DNA from: Planococcus citri
Taxonomy: Eukaryota; Arthropoda; Insecta; Hemiptera; Pseudococcidae
Assembly (NCBI RefSeq): GCF_950023065.1
Contig: NC_088679.1
Coordinates: forward strand, 49,848,001 to 49,912,000
Length of the DNA: 64,000 nt
Direction of reading: 5' to 3'
The notes beneath the pieces are model-generated. The model was not told the DNA's origin and made no database searches. It was given only the letters and a program-made list of their open reading frames with translations. The first letter of the stretch is position 1. Each line of letters starts with the position of its first letter. Both the position numbers and the translations under genes were made by a program. Of this stretch, positions 13,751 through 26,622 are shown piece by piece.

Positions 13751-16700
13751 TTATTAGGTAGTTTTTTTTAAGAGATCTTACTTTCAAAGTATTTATTAAA
13801 AAACTGCAAGTTTTTAAATTTGTCTGTATTGTTTTTAATTAGGTAAGTACCTACCTATGTATTTTACTTCCAAAAATCAAATCGCATCTTGTGCTAAATA
13901 AATTGTAATAAGTACAAGTATGTAACTTATCAAATTTCGTTTCTTTTTTTTTACATTTTTAACAAAATTCAATTTAAAACTTACGAAAAAAAAATACCAT
14001 TTAAGTAGGTAACCAAAAACCCCCGTCATATCATATGATTAAAAACCTTCTGTTTTTCAAAACTAAAAAACAAAACAAACTACCATGAGTATATAGGTAG
14101 GTAGGTATCTAGTCAACTACTACTAACATTCCACCCTCCCTACTCAAAAACAACCACTTTTGGTTGAACTCTTGTGAAACCTCAAGTGAGTTTTGAATTT
14201 TCTCTATGACATTTCAAAATTGAGTTTTTCTCACAAGTAAAGTGCGAGGATTCCACAAAAATGGATTTTTCGATATGACATATCTGCCACAAACAATGTT
14301 TAAAACAATCAATTTTAGGACATCTTAGAGTTCCATCCATTTACCTACGTCGAGGTTTTCTCATGTTATCCGCATTGAGGTGAAATAAATAAAAATCAAA
14401 AATTGAAGCTCAAGTGGTAAATTACCTATACGAGTTACTAACATATTATTCACCCTTACCTACTCGCAAATAAGTGTATTTTTATTCATGGAACATGAAA
14501 TAATCAGTGTAAAATTTCGCGCCAACATTATAACTGCATTTAGTGGAGTAGCTAAGCAAACCACAGCGTTTGTGTTTTGGGTTGTCATTACAAGTCATCA
14601 TTTCTGTAAAATTTGCGTAACAATAATTCACATTCAAACCATTTACTTCATCATTTAATTAGCAAGCACCAAAAAGCATAATACATGTAAGGCTTAATTG
14701 CCAAACTTTCGCAAGTTTGCCCCCAAAGAAGTATTATGGCAAGTTGATGCTTTGAAACGAATAGCCATGAACGTGAACGCTTTTGAAGGTACCACGAGTA
14801 AGTACGTATATAGTGTAACATACTTTAACGCCTTCCCATTAATGGGAAACGCGTCATAGAATTTTATTCGACTACCTATATTGCTTAAGGTTTTTCATTT
14901 TAAGTGTGCTACAAAATCCCGTTAATTAAATTTGTTTTTATTTAAAATCTCGTATACTAAATAAAAAGCTTTAGGAAATCATAATTAAATTCGTTAATGT
15001 TTCGCGGTGTCAAAATTGCAAACTTTTAAACGCGAAGAGAAGACGCGTCTTATAAACCGCGGCGCGGCGCGACGCGACGTACCTACTTGTCGTAGAAAAA
15101 AAAATAAACATCGCATAATTTTAACCATTCCATTATTTCTCTATGCACACGAGAAATTAATCTTTGTCGGCGGCGGCGCTGTGAAATGTAGAAGTATTAT
15201 ACCTATACACTGGTGCCGGCGAATACTTTCAAATTTTAACGCCGCCTTATGGTTCTCGTGTAAACAAGTGCATAATTATTTGAAGCCAAGCTAAATTAAA
15301 ATTTTGGCGCAACGATAAAACACAACTACTTGAATTTTACCAAGGTACCTATAGTACTAACCGTACCTGAACTAAATAAATAAAAATTCTAAAACGATCG
15401 TACCTTTTGGACATTGCTTTTTGTCCTGTGTGTTTTTAATACAGAAGGTACACGCTGCGGAAAACAATAAACTTTTTAAAGCGTTGTCATGCGATATTCT
15501 TTCTCGAATGCGTTTTTTTCGCGTTTTTTCTTCTTTTTTTTTTTATTTATGAAAGCTTGGTTCATAAAAATCGCGCTCCTCAGCAGTCATTCATTTCTTA
15601 TAATCGAAAAATTATTTGTTTGAATTCAACTTTTTTGTCAAGAGTATTTTGGATGGGGTGCTTATAAAAGAGAATATCACGCTTTTATATTTCACTAGCG
15701 TCTATTCACAGGGATGCTTTATTAATTTTTAAAAAACCTGCCGAATCTTTACTGCTTAAGTAGAAGAAAAAAGCCGTATGCACTTGTGCACACTCACTGT
15801 TGATAAAGAAAAAGAAAAAAAAAATGCTTAAAAATTTATGTTCCTTCTTGTTCGATATTACTCCGTAATAGCTGGAATTAGACTCGAGGGATTCCAAAAC
15901 TGGATAACATTTTGCGTGCCAATTGCGAACAACAAAATGTTTTATCGTGTTTTACCCCTTATATTATACCATTGTGTGGACCGATAAAAAAAAGCAGTTA
16001 CGTATCGATGAAAGTCGAAATTTGATACGAATAAAAATTCCATATAAAACTTTACACGCGAATAAACTCGACAAAAAGTCATTTACAGTTTAATGAAAAA
16101 ACAAACTGTAAGCAAATTTACAATTTGGATAACTTTATTTTTATTTTTTTACAATTGTGTGTACCTACTTGGAAATTATACGATCCTCGTTATAGTATAC
16201 TTTACCTGGATAAAAAAATATTAAACACATTATGTAGGTCGTAGAGCATTACTATAAAATTTTGTTATAATGGTGAAACGTTTCAAATTAGGCATACTTT
16301 ATTATCTATTCGGATAATAGGCTATAATCCTGGTAAGAGCTACACCGGAGGTAATTTTAGTCGCATTTTACGGAAGTAAAAGTATGTTTAGGTAATTGCC
16401 TATCTTTCTATGTATGACAGATTTTTCACAAAAAAAAATTTGATTCAAGGTTGATGAGTTCGATTGGGAGAATCAATTTTTTTTTTCAAATTCACCAGGT
16501 ACTCGTCCATCTCCATAAAAACTGTAAATTTGATAAAATTAAGGTAGAAAGCTGAAATTTGATTAAAATTCTGTTTTCAACCTCTCGAATCAATTGGTGA
16601 TAGTTGGATTTTTTTATTTCCCAGTTTTAGCAAAATTGCTAAACATATCGAGCCAAAATATTAAATTCAGATTCTAAAAACTCGGATACCTACGAGTACA

Positions 16701-19700
16701 TTGTCTTTGTCACTCTTTAGATAGTTTGTGGAGAGATTTTCAAAATGTGATTTTGGAGGTCAAAAACTGCCTAGGTATCCTATGATAGTAATTTCAGCTT
16801 TATAAATTGTTCACAAGTTTGTGAGTAGGGAAGGATTTTTTTTCAAAAAATTCTTTAAAAAAATATTTGACTTGAACTGGCAAAAAATGGTCTTTGATAA
16901 AAAAAAAAAAAAAAATGATTTGACTACTTATATCCAAATTTATAGAAACCGAATTCAATTTTGGTTCCACGACTGATCGATTCGAGAGGTAGAACAATTT
17001 ACGTAGTTATAAGGTTTTGAATCCAGAACCAAATGCACTTTTTTTGGGGTTCATTGGCCCTTTGTGCTACTCATCATTAAAAGTCGAAAAAAAAGTTGCC
17101 GAGAGAACTTGAACGACGAAATTTTGGCTGGTCTAAAGGAAGTATTATGTTGTTTCACAAAGTTTCTTGGAATTCCATTGACAAGTAAGCAATAAAACAC
17201 AAACTTTGACCGTTAAATATTGGGAAACATTGAATAAGACAAATTGTTTACAGGCATTATTACGGAAGTGGAAGGTTCAGTAAACTGCTGAAAAGTGAAT
17301 TCTATACTCAAGTTGCAAGAATTGCGAATTAATGCATATAGACTTAGTTATTCATGATTACTCTTGGGGGGGGGGGGATTTCCTTCCACTTTTAAAATCA
17401 TGAATTTTTGGACGCTTTCGTTTTCGCTTTGCTCGGGAAAAATTGTATTTTTTAAAATTGTGTTATTTGACGTCTTCTTCGATTATGAATTTTTAAAGTC
17501 TTTTGCACTAATTTGCTGTCTATATAAAAATTTCTGAAAAATTGTTATTTCGATCCGAAAGTATTGAATCCAAAAAATCAATTTCACCACCAGAAGTGAT
17601 TTTTTTTCAACCTTTTGTTCGGAAAATTTTCAAAACTTTTACCCTCAATTCACTCGGGTCAATTGTTTTTTTGTTTTTTTTATGGCAGTTTTTAAATTTA
17701 AATCAGAAAATCATTAAATCGAGAAAATTTCACAAATCAAAAATGAGTTTTTGTTAAACTTTTGGTTAGAGAATGTCTGAAGCTACTACCCTCACTTTGC
17801 TCCGGCCAATTTGATTTGTTTAGTGGATAATTTGCAAAGGAAATTCTCAGAAATCTTCTTCAAATAGATACTAATTTTTTCAAATTTTAGATGGCACTGG
17901 TTGATTGCAATTCAACGTGGAAATTTTGTTTTGATTCGTGGGAATTTTTAGATGATTCAGTAGGGAAAATAGTATTTCGCCAAGTCTGTGGGCGACAGAC
18001 GTATACATCCCAAGTCGGCGCATTTGCATTAAAATTGGCGAAAGAAAACAGCCACGGTTTACTCAATTTATTTTATCACATATATATATCTCGAATACAA
18101 TAAAAAGAGGTGATACGATTTTTTGTACATTCCGCAAAGTTTTATTAATGAAGTTTGCTCGCACTGCGTAACCAGATTATAGATATTTTTTGGGGAAGCT
18201 GGATTTGATGGAAACTGAATTAATTATATTAAGAAGTGCTAATCTCAAAAGCTCATTCACTAAGCAATATTGAAGCTTAGTTCTTTAGCCTGGTATTTAC
18301 CATCAGCATACTTAATTACTAACGTTATTGACATAGCCGTTATCATTAATCATTTCGGTGACGCCATCACGTCCCGACAAAATTATTTGCTCCTTTTAAT
18401 ATCTTATACTCGCTGTACAAAAAATTTATTACATTAACGCGCTGCAAGATTTATTGTTTAGGCCGCTTTTGTCATTCTGTTTCTTACCTGCCTGCTTTCA
18501 TCATAGCGAGTTTAAATCGACGTTACTTCGTTTCCGCTATCATCTTACGATCCCTTTGACCAAATTGTTTCGACGAAAGTAAGAAGGTACATTGCTTCGT
18601 CATATGCACGACAACGCTTTCTCGGCACTCGGATAGCGTTTACTTATTAAGCTAAAGTTGAAGGACGTGTTTCATTCGTGATATTTCCTGAGCTTTTCGA
18701 CTTTCATACGAGATATTCATTTAGTTAATGTAACAAAAGACATTTGACATTGTGTATGTTTATTACTGCCAGAGAGTAATAAAATAACTCTCTAGTCATT
18801 TTTCAAAATTGTTAATGCGTATGCCTGTCTATGTATGTACTTTCTATTTATATCGTAATCGACCTACATACATGTAAGTAGGTATGTATGATCGTCTGCA
18901 AATTTGATTGACTTTTTGGAAAGAATATTATACACATCTTGATAGGTAGGTACCTACAAAAAATCCAAAATTTACATCCGTTTTTCTATCCAACTACATA
19001 GTACCTACTACCTAGCTACATATGTTTTTTTTTTGTTGAAAAATCATTAAAAGTTAGGTATTTACTACGAAAAACTTTATTTGAAATCGTGGACAAATTC
19101 TAAATTGAATCGCTCCTCAAACATTTATTTTCTAATCACTACAAAAAAATGCCTGAAATCATCACAAAAAAAATCGTTTGTAATCACTCCAAAACAATTT
19201 AAGAAAATTCAGCACTAAAAATTAATTTAAAATCTGAAATCACCGCGGAAAAATTGATTTATAATTACTCATAAAAAGACAATAAATTGGCTATAAGGTG
19301 GCATTATGGCCTCACTGTCTTGGCAGTGTAATACGTAATGATTCTCCAAGTTGGTGAGATCCTATAGGGTTTGATAATTCGATCCTTTAGGTCTTGACAA
19401 CTAAAGGATCGTTTGATTTTTCACGGTAAGAAGCAAGTACTCGCGAATTCAAAGGGTGTACTTGAGAATCAGTGGGGGTTCGTAACATTCTTATATTTCC
19501 CATATTTGGACAAAGTAAGCGCTAGCTTATAATCTCTCAAGATTGACCCAAAACTGCAAGCTAGATTCAATCTCGAGATCACTTCTTGTTCGTCCATCAT
19601 GGTAGATGCGTGAGTCGGAATGGTCCTAAGCGATCTATGAATCATTGGTCTGAGCATTTAGTCCTCTGCCTTAGTATAATAGTGGCTAAGACCAATCTCC

Positions 19701-19880
19701 TTTGCAGGAATAGTTAATGTGATTTTGACACGTGATTAGGTAATCATACACAGCGTATTCTCCTAATCTCGTTTATAGCGGTGAATGCATTAATGGGATT
19801 TGAATACAACGATTACATTGGTGGGGTGAAACGACCTGTGTTTTAATTATTTTGCGAATCCGTGAGTCTAAATTATGCAT
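13751..19880. other. Gene-free stretch including a CpG-rich patch
   Basis: No exon that I can defend. A short GC- and CpG-rich patch at about 15030-15080 (containing CCGCGGCGCGGCGCGACGCG) and more CpG at 15168-15250 stand out from the AT-rich background and could mark a promoter or 5' leader, but no splice-consistent coding exon follows. A run of 12 G lies at 17366-17377. The 70-residue open frame at 17891-18103 has an acceptor-like sequence just before its ATG but no recognisable domain. Confidence 0.4.
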
Positions 19881-20282
19881 TTAGTTCAGTGGCAAACTGT
19901 AAGTATGTAAGCGGCAAATTATGAAGCTTTGAAATTTGGTACGGTGAACAAAGACACCAAAAGAAAATTTTTAAGCCCGGGAGGCAGTTACCAAGTCTCA
20001 TAGGAGGCGAATGGGGGAGATTTGAGGGCAGGGTTCAACCCCCCCCCCCCAATTTTTCCAAATGTGGAAATGACACCAATATCGCACCGTTAGCCCCATT
20101 TGGAAAAATGGGGGGTTGAACCCTACCCCCAAATCACCCCCATTCCCCTCCTATGGAACTTGGCAACTGCCTCCCGGGCTTACAAATTTTCTTTTGGTGT
20201 CTTTGTTCACCGTACCAAATTTCAAAGCTTTATCATAATTTGCCGTTTATCGACCAAAAAATACATTTTGCCACTGAACTAA
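19881..20282. mobile_element. 402-bp palindromic (foldback) element
   Basis: Left arm 19881-20064 and right arm 20097-20282 are reverse complements over most of their length, around a 32-bp centre. Matching blocks include TTAGTTCAG at the outer ends, GGCAAATTATGA-AAGCTTTGAAATTT, GGTGAACAAAGACACC, AGCCCGGGAGGCAGTT and GGGTTCAACC next to a 12-base C run (20039-20050). The right arm has an insertion near 20232 and both arms carry scattered substitutions, so it is older than the 10953 element. No clear target duplication and no transposase. The open frame at 20100-20282 merely reads through the right arm. Confidence 0.85.
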
Positions 20283-20503
20283 TTGATCTGTTTATTATGT
20301 TGATGTACGCGACACTTATGTGGTATAAGCTGAGCTAGCAAGGCGTAAGTAAATAGTTTCTTCTTGATATTAGAAATATTTGTACAAGGATATTTCTAAT
20401 CTTTCACTCGTTAGGGAATTATTCTCATTTTGTGCTTGTATACACTTATACAGTCTAACATGGCCACAAAAGAATTCATTTGATAACATGAAAAAATTTC
20501 ATA

Positions 20504-20665
20504 TGTGACCCCGCGCCTAACAAAATCGACCATTTCGACAAAATTTCAAAAAATGTTTTTTTTTTCAAAAATCTGATCTTTCAACCCTTAAGATTCATTT
20601 TTCAACGTCATTATTTTGGACACTTTTTTTTGTCGAAATGGTCGATTTTGTCAGGCGGGGTCACA
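20504..20665. mobile_element. 162-bp MITE with TA flanks
   Basis: Terminal inverted repeats of about 38-40 bases begin TGTGACCCCGC and contain ACAAAATCGACCATTTCGAC on both sides, with a 2-bp indel and one substitution between arms. Each end abuts a TA dinucleotide (20502-20503 and 20666-20667). TA target duplication fits Tc1/mariner-type mobilisation; the small size and lack of coding make it non-autonomous. Confidence 0.75.
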
Positions 20666-20788
20666 TATACTGAATTTTAAAAAAATGAAGTAAATCGCAC
20701 AAAAAAACCATCAAAAATTCCAAAGTAGGTAAATTTGTGCAAAAACTCTATTCTAAACCATTCCAAAAAAATGTAGGTAGGTAAGGTC

Positions 20789-20911
20789 TACTCTCTAAAT
20801 TTGAAACAGTGAAATTTCACTGCTTAGCAGTCTCGACATTTTGGCTTCTTAAAAGCAGTAGTTTTTTACTGCAAAACAGTAAAAAATTTACTGAATTAAA
20901 TTTAGAGAGTA
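20789..20911. mobile_element. Small MITE, about 119 bp inside TA flanks
   Basis: Outer TA at 20789-20790 and 20910-20911 enclose inverted ends CTCTCTAAATTT and AAATTTAGAGAG. Just inside are the palindrome-rich segments CAGTGAAATTTCACTG (20817-20832) and an ACTGCAAAACAGTAAA run. This is a typical non-autonomous TA-targeting element nested only 124 bp after the one at 20504-20665. Confidence 0.75.
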
Positions 20912-21307
20912 CTTGAAATCACAAAAAAATTCATTCATTAATAAAATTCATCAAAAAAAAAAATGCAACAAAGCAATTCATTTGAAATCACAAAAAAATT
21001 CCAAAACAAATGACCATTGACCACCGATGGAATTCTAAATGACCATGCCATGAAAAATAATGTTCTTGAGTTGTTGCAAAAGTCAAGCTTTTAAAGCACG
21101 AAAAAAAGATTATAGAATAATTTTGTTGAATTCGTAATTTTTGATAAAAAACGTTATAATTCAACATAGGTAGAAATACCTATCAATAAATTAGAATCAT
21201 TTCTGAGAAAAAGAAGAAAATGATGGTCAGCGACCTCCTTCCAGTCATCTTGCAGTACTTTTTAAAAAAATAAGCTAAAAAAAACTAAATAATGTCGTTG
21301 ATTCGCA

Positions 21308-21399
21308 AATTCGAATCCACGAATCCATCCCATTTATTCGAATCACATTTTTGAATCATATTCGATTCTAGAATAAAAATTTATCCGTGGATTCGAATT
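21308..21399. repeat. Inverted repeat built from ATTCGAATC motifs
   Basis: AATTCGAATCCACG at 21308-21321 is the exact reverse complement of 21386-21399. Between and around them, variants of the palindrome ATTCGAAT recur at least five times (21300-21425). The whole 125-bp block could fold or act as a cluster of short binding sites; it is not coding. Confidence 0.6.
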
Positions 21400-21425
21400 C
21401 GAATCCAAATTTTATGGAATCGTTC

Positions 21426-24400
21426 GCAACTCTGATCTTCTACACATTACGTATAGACTTACCCAAATGTTTATACTTACGCTAAAAATTACAAAAAATG
21501 TTCAAGCAACTAAAAATTTGGATTCTCTTTTCTTTCATTTTTCTTTTCAAAAGTCCAACTCCGGTCCAACTAGTTTCTGTAGACTTTTAGGTATTCCTTT
21601 TGCGGTCACGTAAGATGAAAAATACGTGTGGAAATTCTTCGCTTTACATTCGTATGCAAAATAAATACTCGCTCGTACTTCCTAGGAAAAAAAGTTATAA
21701 ATATTTTAAAATATTATTGAAAACCAACTTGAAATTTGAAACGTCTGTTCCAAAAAAAATAGTACGTACATGTTCTTGAATATTTTCCAAATGTACTCGC
21801 GAAATCATTTTTCAAACGTTGTCAACACCAGGACTCGCTAGAGCTTGTTACTATTCAAAATGCACAAAAGGGGAAAAAAATCAAAATTTTACTCGCGTTA
21901 AATGTAAATTAATCCAGTTGGTGGACGTCGATGTTCTTTTTTGCTGTGCAATCGTGCAATACGACAATCCTACATTCATTCATGATAAATTCGTATAGTC
22001 TATTGTATTTGTACCATAAAGTTTATTATAAGAAATTCTGGAAACAATTTTCCTCTTTTTGACTTTCATTCAAAGTGGGTACAGTACAGCGCATTATGGT
22101 GCATTACGCGTACTTAGACATTAGACACACGAGCAAAGAACCGCATAACGTTCACACTTTAACTTAAGTCAAGCATTAAAAAATTTTGCATACTCGAAGA
22201 AAAACATGGAATACATAAGTTGACGCTGTGTAGGTTTGGCTTTGTTTTTGAAATCGTCTTCGTTAGGCAAAATTTGCCATACAGACGGCTGTGCTGCGTA
22301 CAATAAAAGTAGTTTTAAAACTTGAATAAACCTCGAGCCTTGCACATAGATAGGTATAGTTAGGTACCTCTACCTTTTAACCAACCTTACCTACGGTATA
22401 GGTATCTTTTTGATTAATGCAAGCGAGCTCGGGTACAGCCCGCTAATAAAGAATATTAGGCAAATTTTCAAAACAAAGTGTTTCATATGTGTGCAAATTT
22501 TGATACGGAAAATTTCTCGTACCAATTACTTTTGTAATTAGAAGACTAGAAAATTTGCATGCACCGGCATATGCCTTTGGTATTGTATTTGTACGTTACG
22601 GTATTTCAATCGGAAGCGGCGTTTCGCAATCATTTTTAATGCACATTAATGCTGATAACTTTTACGTCTGCGTCTGCTGCCAGCTCTGGTGGTATAATTA
22701 GGACTCGACGTTGTATAAGGTAGGCTGAGGCACTCGTACCGCTGGTGCTGGTACGAAAACTCGATCAGAATGAATTTCAGAATTAGTTTCTGTTAATTTA
22801 TGTGCATGCGATATGGAAATATGGTTGAATTGATTTTTACACGCTTCACTAACTCGGCGAATTAAATATTTTAGAAGTAAACTTTTGTCACACATATATT
22901 TAGAAAATTTGTCAATGTTGGGGCTCAATTTATGGCAAATGGCAACGTGTTGGCGTGGCGCGGTCGATATTGGGGTACATTTTTAATGAACGTATCAGTT
23001 TTAAAGCAATTATTTCAGCCATGGCTCACGCTGACATCTTTCAAAATGTTTGCAATCACGAATTACCTATCCTCTTTATTTTGGTTTTTTAATATCGTTT
23101 CAAATTCGCGTGAAAATTCTATTTACGTTCTACGACATGAATAGATACACACTGCGTATGCCATATACCTACTTATAGGTACCTATACTAAACGATTTTC
23201 ATCATTTTAATGAATCCTTTTGTAATTTATAAAATAGCATTTGATTTTTTTCCCTCTCATTTTTTAGCTTCGCAATATTCCCGTATTATATCGAACAATA
23301 CCACGTTCCACGCTAACAATGAATTTAGTTTCATTATTTAAACAAAATTATCCACGAGACCTTTTCGTTATTCGTATTATTTTAATAATTCACTTAATAA
23401 AATATTGTACTCGTAACTTTTGTCTTGTTTGAGATTCATTATCGAATGAAAGAATCAAGGTCTCGAAATTATCATAAACTGTGCTATATATATATTTTTT
23501 TACTACCTAAATTAAACGTACTTTCATGATATCTACCTACAAATAATCTGCATTATAAACACAATACCAAAGTTCAATTTTGATCTGGTTCTTACGAGTT
23601 ATTTTCTCAAGCAAGGGTATACGAAGTATTTCAGACGTACTTGTTTCTTATCTCTTTCATCTCATGATACAGCAATCAAAACCATAGTCTAAGGGTGGAT
23701 GATTTTAGAATAGTCTGGTATTTGGAGGAGCAGAAATATTCCCCATTTTGTAACGAGAAGAAATGTTTGATAAAAAGAACAATGAGGTGATCCTTACGGA
23801 TTTTGTCCTGAGGCAAGGTTATCAGAAGTGAAAGAATGTTCAGAATATTTTTTGGGGGAATGGTACCATTCATGGGGATGATAGTTGAAGAATATAGTTG
23901 AAATTCAATGAGGGGGGAGGGTTCCATTAGCTCATATTAAACTATGGGGAGATATTCATAAAAGATATGATTAGCTAACATCACTTTTCAATGATTTATT
24001 AAAATTATTTTACATAAAAATTCCATTATTAACAAAACTAAACTTTTCAAGAGGAAATGTGAGTGGAATGAAATCAAATTGTGATTTTATGATTGCCATA
24101 CTCCTAAAATGTCAAAAAATTACATTTGAGACATTTTGCAAAACATTTTTTTAAAAAAATGTATAAAATAAATAGGTATGGTAGGTACTTACAAATCTAA
24201 AGGACTGAAATTAACTCGCGTTCGCTTAAGAGTCCAGATGGGGTCAAAAACAATCGCAGTTGATCCCAAGTGGAAATGAAAGTCAATTTTAGGAGAGAAA
24301 ATTTTGAGAACTGAATTATAAGTTGCTGAAATCGATTACAGCGTCTTCTGAAGCTATTCGTATGCTCAGAAGAAAAGTTGACTTTTGCTTCAGGCTTCCA

Positions 24401-25396
24401 GATTGGTTTGGAAGCGGTCACAATCAATTTGAGATGGATTAATTAGGAAGAAACAGGGTGGAAGAAGTTAAGAAATTGTTGTTGAAGAAATAAGAAATTT
24501 TAGAATTTTTTCAAAATAATAAATTTCAACTTATCTAAAGCTTTGGCGCGATGGTGAATTTTTAATGTCCTCCCCATCACTTGTTTTTTTCCAGAGAAAA
24601 ATATTGAATTAAATTCTTTTCAAATTGCCATTTGAGGCATTCTCATTTTATGAGAAATATTTCACTTCGAAAATAAACTCCTTTAACTTCCAATTTTTGG
24701 ATAATTTGTTGGTCTAACGTGCTTCTGCTTATGAAGCAGGGGTTCTCAGGGGTTGTCCAACAAGTGTGCCAAAGCTTATGGGTGCTCGAGAGTGGAAGTG
24801 TGATGCAGGTCAGCTTTAGTAATAAAAATCCCCAAAAATGCACCAAAGTTGTTTGAGTATACTTGTGACCCTCCTCAACAGGAATATTGTATTGGAAAAA
24901 GTAAAAACCTCAAAATAGTGACGCTAAAAAAAAATCAAAGAAAAGTTGGTCGTGGTAAAATTTTGGAAAACCCGACGATAGACAAAAATATCGTTCATGG
25001 CAAAGGGCCAAATTTCTATTTTGGTTTGTGATGAGCTACTGTTTAATTTTTTTGGAGGGGGTTGATGGGTTAGTTAACTTTGATGCATTCGACTACTCTT
25101 GTAGCTTGGTTTACCAAAACTTAAAAATTCATCAACGTATGAAATGTTGATCCACTATACGATCGAAAGACCATCAAGCTTTACAGATAATATTCATTTT
25201 GAGGGAATTTTGTCCAGCTGTAACTTCACAATTAGTAATAGGTTCAAAGTGGTAGATTCGGGTACGTGGTTCTGTTTTTAAAAAAATGTCCGAGAGGAAG
25301 AAAGTAAAAACGTACGTAATGAAAAAATGACAGAGGAGGAGGTGATTGGAAGGGTATACGGCGCAGCGGTGAAAAATACATATATATAAATCGCGT
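21426..25396. other. Gene-free AT-rich stretch
   Basis: No supportable exon. Somewhat higher GC and CpG at 22560-22790 could be a regulatory patch. Open frames here lack domains. If the main gene's first exon is inside the window it is not recognisable as a signal-peptide-coding segment with a phase-0 donor. Confidence 0.4.
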
Positions 25397-25425
25397 ATTT
25401 ACGGCAAACTGAGTAGGCAACTTAG
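25397..25425. repeat. Half-site of the 28401-28472 hairpin repeat
   Basis: GTATTTACGGCAAACTGAGT followed by AGGCAACTTAG resembles the right arm of the hairpin at 28442-28472 (ATATTTACGGCGAGTCGAGT and on). A single arm here suggests a dispersed family with this end. Confidence 0.4.
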
Positions 25426-26486
25426 TTTACATCATTTTTCACTATGCATTTTTCATAAGATGGGTTAATTTCTGTTCTCAAATCTTCCAGTCAAATCCAA
25501 TGAAAAAATATTATTCAATAAGTACTTATACTTAATCAACTCCAAGAAATTTTCCAAAGCCCATTTCAAAATCTATAATAAAATAATGAACAAATTTTTT
25601 AAAAAAGAATTTTATCTACATACAACTTTTATTTTAAGATCATAAAAGTGGTCGTTTTCATTTTGAGATAAAATTCTGGAGAATGATGATCTACGAATTG
25701 TACATAGATAGCAATTTCTGATATTGCTAATATACAATAAATTCACATACAACATTACTTATTTGTTTTAAAACCGAAACACTTGGGTAGGTATGATGAA
25801 TCCTCATTCAGGAGTTATTTTGTGTTGCATTAAAACGCCACCTGAATTGCTGATTTAAACGTTGTCACATTTGGGTACTTGGAGTAAACAATCTAATTAA
25901 CATTCGGGGGAAAAAACTCGGGAACAAATCCCGTAGGAAGTCAAAAAGCATTCAGATTTGAAACTAACAACATTTTGTCCCTTCAAGTGGAAGAATTGGA
26001 AAAACTATCTATTGTTCCAAATGTTGTTTTGCTGGTTGTATAATTATTGCGCTACTACCATTCCACTAAACAGAAGGCTGAAACTAAAACCAAAATATTC
26101 TGTGTAGATTTAGGCAGTTACTCGAGCGAGTTAGAGCAATATAGGGGTAGGCGCCAATCAGTTCTCGTTAATGGAAATCTTCTCTGGTAATAAAAATGTG
26201 TGCTTACCAGTTTATCGTTGATTTACGAATTATGAAGACGAAAACTGTCGGGAAATTTCGATAATTTATGCACCACCGTAATAAAAAAGGAATCAATTTC
26301 ACTTCAATCTCTCCAGAAAGTACTGGTGGTGAACCTACATAAAATACACCGAAATTATCCATCGTTATAACGTACCTACACGTAGATGTAAGCTCTTATA
26401 ATCGTATGGGAAATTTGAATTAAATTCACAAAACACGAATATAAACTAAGGGAGTATTAACGTATCTATTTATAAAATTTTTCCAG

Positions 26487-26622
26487 AGATCAAGGCATCA
26501 TCGTACGGAAAATGGAATTAGTACCGCTTCAACCGTTCGGATTACTACTCCGGTATCGTACTTTGGCTCGATATTAGAAGATGATTTTTTTGATTACAAT
26601 GCAGAATCATTAACCAGGCACA
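26487..26622 (+). CDS. Fstl5: Fstl5 exon: N-terminal linker before the Kazal domain
   Basis: Acceptor TTTTTCCAG precedes 26487 and donor GTGAGT follows 26622. The open frame (45 codons plus one base) reads SRHHRTENGIST ... SYFGSILEDDFFDYN ... LTRH. Its last base A joins AT of the next exon to give Asn, placing N-P-C at the start of the Kazal domain, which fits the family. No domain of its own; acceptor could alternatively be two bases later. Confidence 0.7.

Noticed and set aside
15007..15294. A 95-residue open frame in a CpG-rich patch
   Set aside because: Arg/Lys-rich translation of simple GC-rich sequence with no domain; more likely regulatory or non-coding, and even that is unproven.
17891..18103. 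A 70-residue open frame starting just after an acceptor-like sequence
   Set aside because: No signal peptide, no recognisable domain, and no supporting splice donor; AT-rich frames of this length are expected by chance.
20100..20282. Open frame of 60 residues
   Set aside because: It lies entirely in the right arm of the 19881-20282 palindrome, so it is a by-product of the repeat.
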